Origin: Macrobrachium rosenbergii
Lineage: Eukaryota > Arthropoda > Malacostraca > Decapoda > Palaemonidae
Direction of reading: 5' to 3'
Length of the DNA: 64,000 nucleotides
NCBI RefSeq assembly: GCF_040412425.1
Contig: NC_089742.1
Coordinates: 82,667,492-82,731,491 of the forward strand
Positions 59,895 through 64,000 of the stretch are shown piece by piece. The notes beneath the pieces were generated by a model, which worked only from the letters and a program-made list of their open reading frames with translations, was not told where the DNA came from and searched no databases. Positions within the stretch are counted from its first letter, which is position 1, and each line of letters starts with the position of its first letter. Both the position numbers and the translations under genes were made by a program.

Positions 59895-60448
59895 CAGTTT
59901 GCTTTGACCACGTGGCTATCAAGAGAGAGGTAAGCTGATATCGACTTTACTGTATGTGCTGGGTTCGAACCTGCGCCTTTGGTTTAAATGAGTCAGGATC
60001 TACCTATTTTGCTTGGTAGCCTTTTATTCCAAGTCGACTCTTGATCGTTGTTTATAAAGCGAAGGCCCAGTTTCGAAATCCTATCCGGGGCAGAATCACA
60101 CATCAGTTATGATTCCCTTTTGTGAGCGTGAAAAAGCCACGCGCGGATAACTGCAAAAAATCTATAATTAGCCAATTGTTCCAACTGACTCAACATCTGT
60201 CATGGTAGAGATGTGTTGAAATCATTCCAAGTACAGCAGAGTAGATAGCAATTTATATCTCTCTTGATAGTAGAATGGGGTAAGTCGATTATTTATCATT
60301 GTTTCTAAAGCAAAGACCCAGGTTTGTACCCTAACCGAGGCAGAAGTACATATCAGTTATGATTCTAGTTATGCGTAACTAATTAAGGCGTAATTAATTC
60401 TAGTGTGAAACGATTCATGTGATTTAATACCGCATGTGTAAGTGACAA

Positions 60449-60452
<4 letters not shown>
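59895..60452 (+). mobile_element. Cluster of tRNA-like SINE units
   Basis: Three B-box-like sites in series: ggttcgaacctg (about 59961), agtttcgaaatcc (about 60071) and ggtttgtaccc (about 60322). The last has an A-box-like TAGTAGAATGG upstream (about 60269). 'ggcagaa' followed by 'tatcagttatgattc' recurs after the second and third. The right end 'tgtaagtgacaa' runs into an AT array, as at 6829-6857. Confidence 0.5.

Positions 60453-60541
<89 letters not shown>
60452..60541. repeat. (TA)n(TG)n microsatellite
   Basis: About 36 TA units then 9 TG units. Confidence 0.97.
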
Positions 60542-60585
60542 TATAGAGTTAAAAAATGTTAAATATGTGTATGTATGTATGTATG

Positions 60586-60587
<2 letters not shown>

Positions 60588-60664
<77 letters not shown>
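60588..60664. repeat. (AT)n microsatellite
   Basis: About 36 AT units. Confidence 0.97.
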
Positions 60665-60668
<4 letters not shown>

Positions 60669-60674
60669 TTAAAA

Positions 60675-60778
60675 GAACCAGTGGCCCTATTTATAATGTT
60701 TCGTTCTTTCATTTTAAATATAATGTGAACCAGTGGCCCTATTTATAATGTTTCGTTCTTTCATTTTAAATGTAGTTA
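60675..60778. repeat. 52-bp tandem duplication
   Basis: 'gaaccagtggccctatttat' and the following 32 bases are present twice in a row, nearly identical. Confidence 0.92.
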
Positions 60779-61930
60779 GCGTAGGCAACATGTGAAATAT
60801 TTGCAACCAGTTAAACTAAGCATTAAAAAACTGAGAGCCTTCGACTTTTTTCTCTATGACAGTTATTGACTGAGTGCTGTTTTGCACTCGAATCCAACCA
60901 GTTCTTTTTTCTGGAAAAAAAAATCCGGATTTAGCGAATAAAAATGCTAATATGGCAGTGCTTCATGTAACTCTGGTTAGACATCACAGTATTCACGCAC
61001 GTGACACCGCACTTCAGTCACTCATAAACTCACTGTTCATGGACCTCTGCAACTGGCTGGATATTTGCTCGCGTGATGGGATTTTTAACTGAGCTTTTGC
61101 GATGAAAAAACATTAGCTGCATGTGAAAAGTGTATGCATAAAAGGTGTCCTTGTGTTTTCATCCTCTTGGTATTAATGTTTTCGAAGTGCTTTGCTAAGT
61201 CTACTGTATTTTTTGTTTAAAGAAAAGTATTGCTTGGCTATAAGCACGGAAAGCAAGCATCCAGTGGGTGATATAATGTGATTAAAGTTATATGTGTTTG
61301 AATTAAAGTTTTGGTGCTCAAGCAAGGAATCAGTTTTTTATCATTAATGCAAAGGCGAAACTGGAAGTGAAACATAGGTCTAGTTACATGCGTTAATGAT
61401 TGAGGCTAAGTAAATTTACGATAATTTATATTCACAGGACTAGTTATACTGATTAATGAATAATTGATATTTCACAACGAGGCCTATTTTTACAAGCCCT
61501 CCTTATTGATATAAGTAATTAAAAAAAACAGCTTTAGTAATTTCTTTTTATGTTCTCGGTTTATATATTTTGACAGTTGGCGAGCATGATCCGAACATTT
61601 GACTGCCAAGCTCACTGAACATAATTACTGTGTTTATTAAGAAAATTTTCTAACAGTAGATGAAATGAATTATACCTAAAGCTCTTTATTCAGCTAAGTT
61701 GAAATAAGAAATATTTCTAAGGATAGGAAATCTTGCATAATGAACAGCTCTGGTGCTGAACGGGACTCTTTGGGACATTAAGAAATGTTTCTTAAGAGAA
61801 ACTTTAATATGCTTCAGGAAACCGAATTTTCTTTCAGATTTAAGATAAATCATTTGTTTGCCAAAACGATTCATGGAGTTGCACTTTTTGATAAAATAGG
61901 CCACATTTTTATAAAAAAAAAAAATGACCA

Positions 61931-61975
<45 letters not shown>

Positions 61976-63617
61976 GCGCGCGCATGCTAAAAAGAAGACA
62001 ATGCATCGGTTCTCTGTTCATGTGTTAAAACTACAGTATAAGTTAAGGATTTGGACCCTAAATTTTGGGGACTTGTTCATAAGGTTTCGGTCATCAGTAC
62101 CTTTCTCACCAGTGGCAGAAGCTTCCGGAGTCATTTATTAAAGTTCTTTCATCACTTTGTTGTACGTAATATAATCCCATGGCAATTGTAATGTGCGTAG
62201 GTAGTAATGAAAAATAATTATTTTAGCATTTTAATGCGTGTCCTATAAACAATGTCGAAGAAAAGATCTAATAGACTATATTCATATACAGCAGTTAGGC
62301 CAGGATAAATGACGGTCCTTAGTAACCTAATTACTTCTGGATCTCTTGGGAGAAATGGTGGCATCACATTAATCCCCTCGATCGAGAGTCTTCAACCTTG
62401 TCCAGAGGGATGTTTAAGACTTGTCAACTCAGCTGGTTTTCAAAATTTCCTGTTACATGTTTGTTGCTGTGGGACAATGACAGATGCGTCCAGCTGTTCT
62501 CAGTATATAATTTTGAATTTTGTTAGTTTTGTATTGTTATAAAATAATAATTGTAGGAGGTCTGTCTAAAGATTTGGTCAGTATTGCAGTCAATACATAA
62601 TCAGGGACCACCTAATATTCTTTATGGTTGTTCACACACAAATATCCACACTGATTATTTCAAAGAAACTCCGGGTAATCTTAGGTAGAATTTTTCGAAG
62701 AATGATGTTTAATTTCCTTTGTACTGTCCTATTCTGGACACTGTTGTCATCATCTAACTTGATTGTTGTTATGTTTAGACTGGTGTCCACTTGAATTAAA
62801 AAATCTTAATGTTCTTTGTAAAGGTTTTTAGTTAAACCTATAACAATGTTCCAATAACCTGCCTGGGAAAATAATTGCGACTCGGGGCACATGTCTGTTT
62901 CCGATATACTTTACAAAAATTATACTAGGCCGGGTTTTCAGTCTGACATTGACATCTTTATTCTCTTTGAAAACTCCTGATTATTCTCATATCCATAAAC
63001 GTCGTATGTATATCAGTGTGTTTTCTTGTGAGAATGCACAGCAATAATTACGTTCGTTTTACATAATGAAGAATTTAAAACAAGAACGGTCTGGCTTTGC
63101 CTAGGAATGAAAGTGGCAGTCTCATACCAAGCAAACATTGGTCGAAACGGAAGGGTGATAGCTTCTGAAACCATCCCCAGGCAGTACAGTGGGACAAAAA
63201 TACTTCTAATGCAGAAACTGTTATTTGGATCTAATAATATTCTAAACATATTATACAAAATAATTAATGATTTAACTGGTATCAGTAGAGGATTTTGAGC
63301 ATAAAAATCTATCAATCTCTTCATTATTTAGATCACACATATTAGGGAAATAAGAGAAATGATGGAAACTAAAGCAATATATCCTTATTTGAAAATATTT
63401 TATGGATTTGCCAAAAAATGCAGCAGCTTTACCAAAAGTGCAACAAATAAAATGTTTAATTTAAGAAATTAAGGTACAATTCATGTAAAGTAAATCAAAA
63501 TGTATGCAGATAACAAGAAGCACTAGAATAGATTCTGAGGAAGTCACGCAAGTATGAAAGCCTCAAGTGAGCATGAGTGACATTGTATGTCTCAGGTTAT
63601 TATTTGTGTCCTTCAGT
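60779..63617. other. Intergenic, nothing recognised
   Basis: (CA)n(CG)n at 61928-61984. Open frames at 60874-61092, 61686-62141, 62309-62542 and 63013-63324 show no motif that I can name. Confidence 0.4.
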
Positions 63618-63998
63618 TTATCTATCAGAGTCTTCAACAACTAGAAGTCGAGCATCATTTGGCAGATCTTTCTTTGATACACACTTTTTCTGGTTCCTCA
63701 AGGATGTTATTAGGGGATCTGATGAGCAGAATAGCGGCCGCATTAAATCTTCATTAGTTTTTTTGCATGATATTTTACGGCAAAATGACTCTGCGAACTT
63801 CTTGAAATCTTTATTCTTAGCTTCCTGTGTCTCTTCAGAGTGAAGTCCAATTGGAAGATTGAACTGCTCTGTTACAGTAGCTCCATGAATAAGAATCCTA
63901 TGCAAACTCTGAGGCATATAATACCAATGATATTCTTCCACATAAATTTTAGCAGTGGTTATGCAGAAGCATTTAAATGCTGTGACATTAATATCCAG
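63618..63998 (-). CDS. Partial open frame of a dispersed unknown family
   Basis: A minus-strand frame is open from the window edge for about 126 codons and ends at TAA at 63618. Phrases such as 'EEYHWYYMPQSLHRILIHG', 'LPIGLHSEETQEAKNKDFKK' and 'SSDPLITSLRNQKK' resemble, from memory, a protein piece that recurs in many arthropod and cnidarian genomes and is probably transposon-linked. I cannot name the family or a function. The 5' part lies beyond the window. It may be the last part of a larger mobile-element gene rather than a host gene. Confidence 0.5.
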   Translation of the reverse strand: MDINVTAFKCFCITTAKIYVEEYHWYYMPQSLHRILIHGATVTEQFNLPIGLHSEETQEAKNKDFKKFAESFCRKISCKKTNEDLMRPLFCSSDPLITSLRNQKKCVSKKDLPNDARLLVVEDSDR

Positions 63999-64000
63999 TC

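Overview
The window looks like intergenic DNA from a large, repeat-rich animal genome, most likely a decapod crustacean. This is an inference from three things: the very dense (AT)n, (GA)n and (GT)n microsatellites; the mix of Penelope-like, Ty3-type LTR, non-LTR, Tc1/mariner and pogo elements; and tRNA-derived SINEs. I found no convincing host gene, no rRNA, no functional tRNA gene and no CRISPR array. Almost every long open frame is either a microsatellite read as alternating Ile-Tyr, Leu-Ser or Arg-Glu, or a decayed transposable-element protein.

Layout. 0-7 kb: a degenerate 40-bp tandem repeat, a 37-bp-arm hairpin, a tRNA-derived SINE, and a Penelope-like element on the minus strand with a YVDD reverse transcriptase remnant and a GIY-YIG endonuclease remnant. 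6.97-15.24 kb: an LTR retrotransposon on the minus strand with 1.14-1.21 kb LTRs and a polypurine tract. It carries gag and an aspartic protease with a proline-rich tail, but no recognisable reverse transcriptase or integrase. Its long leader holds a 19-bp minisatellite. 15.6-17.2 kb: a giant imperfect palindrome made of two Penelope-like 3' ends. 17.6-28.6 kb: a SINE, microsatellites, and a 400-bp segment present twice at about 99% identity. 29.3-37.8 kb: a second gag fragment on the plus strand, then a second LTR element on the minus strand with a gag-integrase fusion and an inverted LTR end. This is followed by a 2-kb stretch in which that element and a SINE array are interleaved every few tens of bases.

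37.8-43.4 kb: a 51-bp tandem repeat, a non-LTR 3' UTR fragment running straight into a 95-bp minisatellite of about 23 copies, and a second SINE. 43.9-51 kb: a dispersed hairpin-bearing repeat, an RTE-like LINE remnant, a hairpin, and a badly decayed pogo/Tigger transposase that is not visible as a long open frame. 53.9-60.8 kb: a non-LTR element with an (AAT)n tail, a mariner element (DD37E spacing) lying inside a (TA)n array, a possible solo LTR, and tRNA-like SINE units. The right edge carries an open frame that runs off the window and resembles a dispersed protein family I cannot name.

The parts do not form a pathway. They record repeated insertion of mobile elements into one another and into (TA)n arrays, followed by decay and microsatellite growth. 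The most unusual signal is the braided region at 35.6-37.6 kb, which is probably an assembly or consensus artefact. The LTR element without polymerase and the palindrome are the best biological leads.
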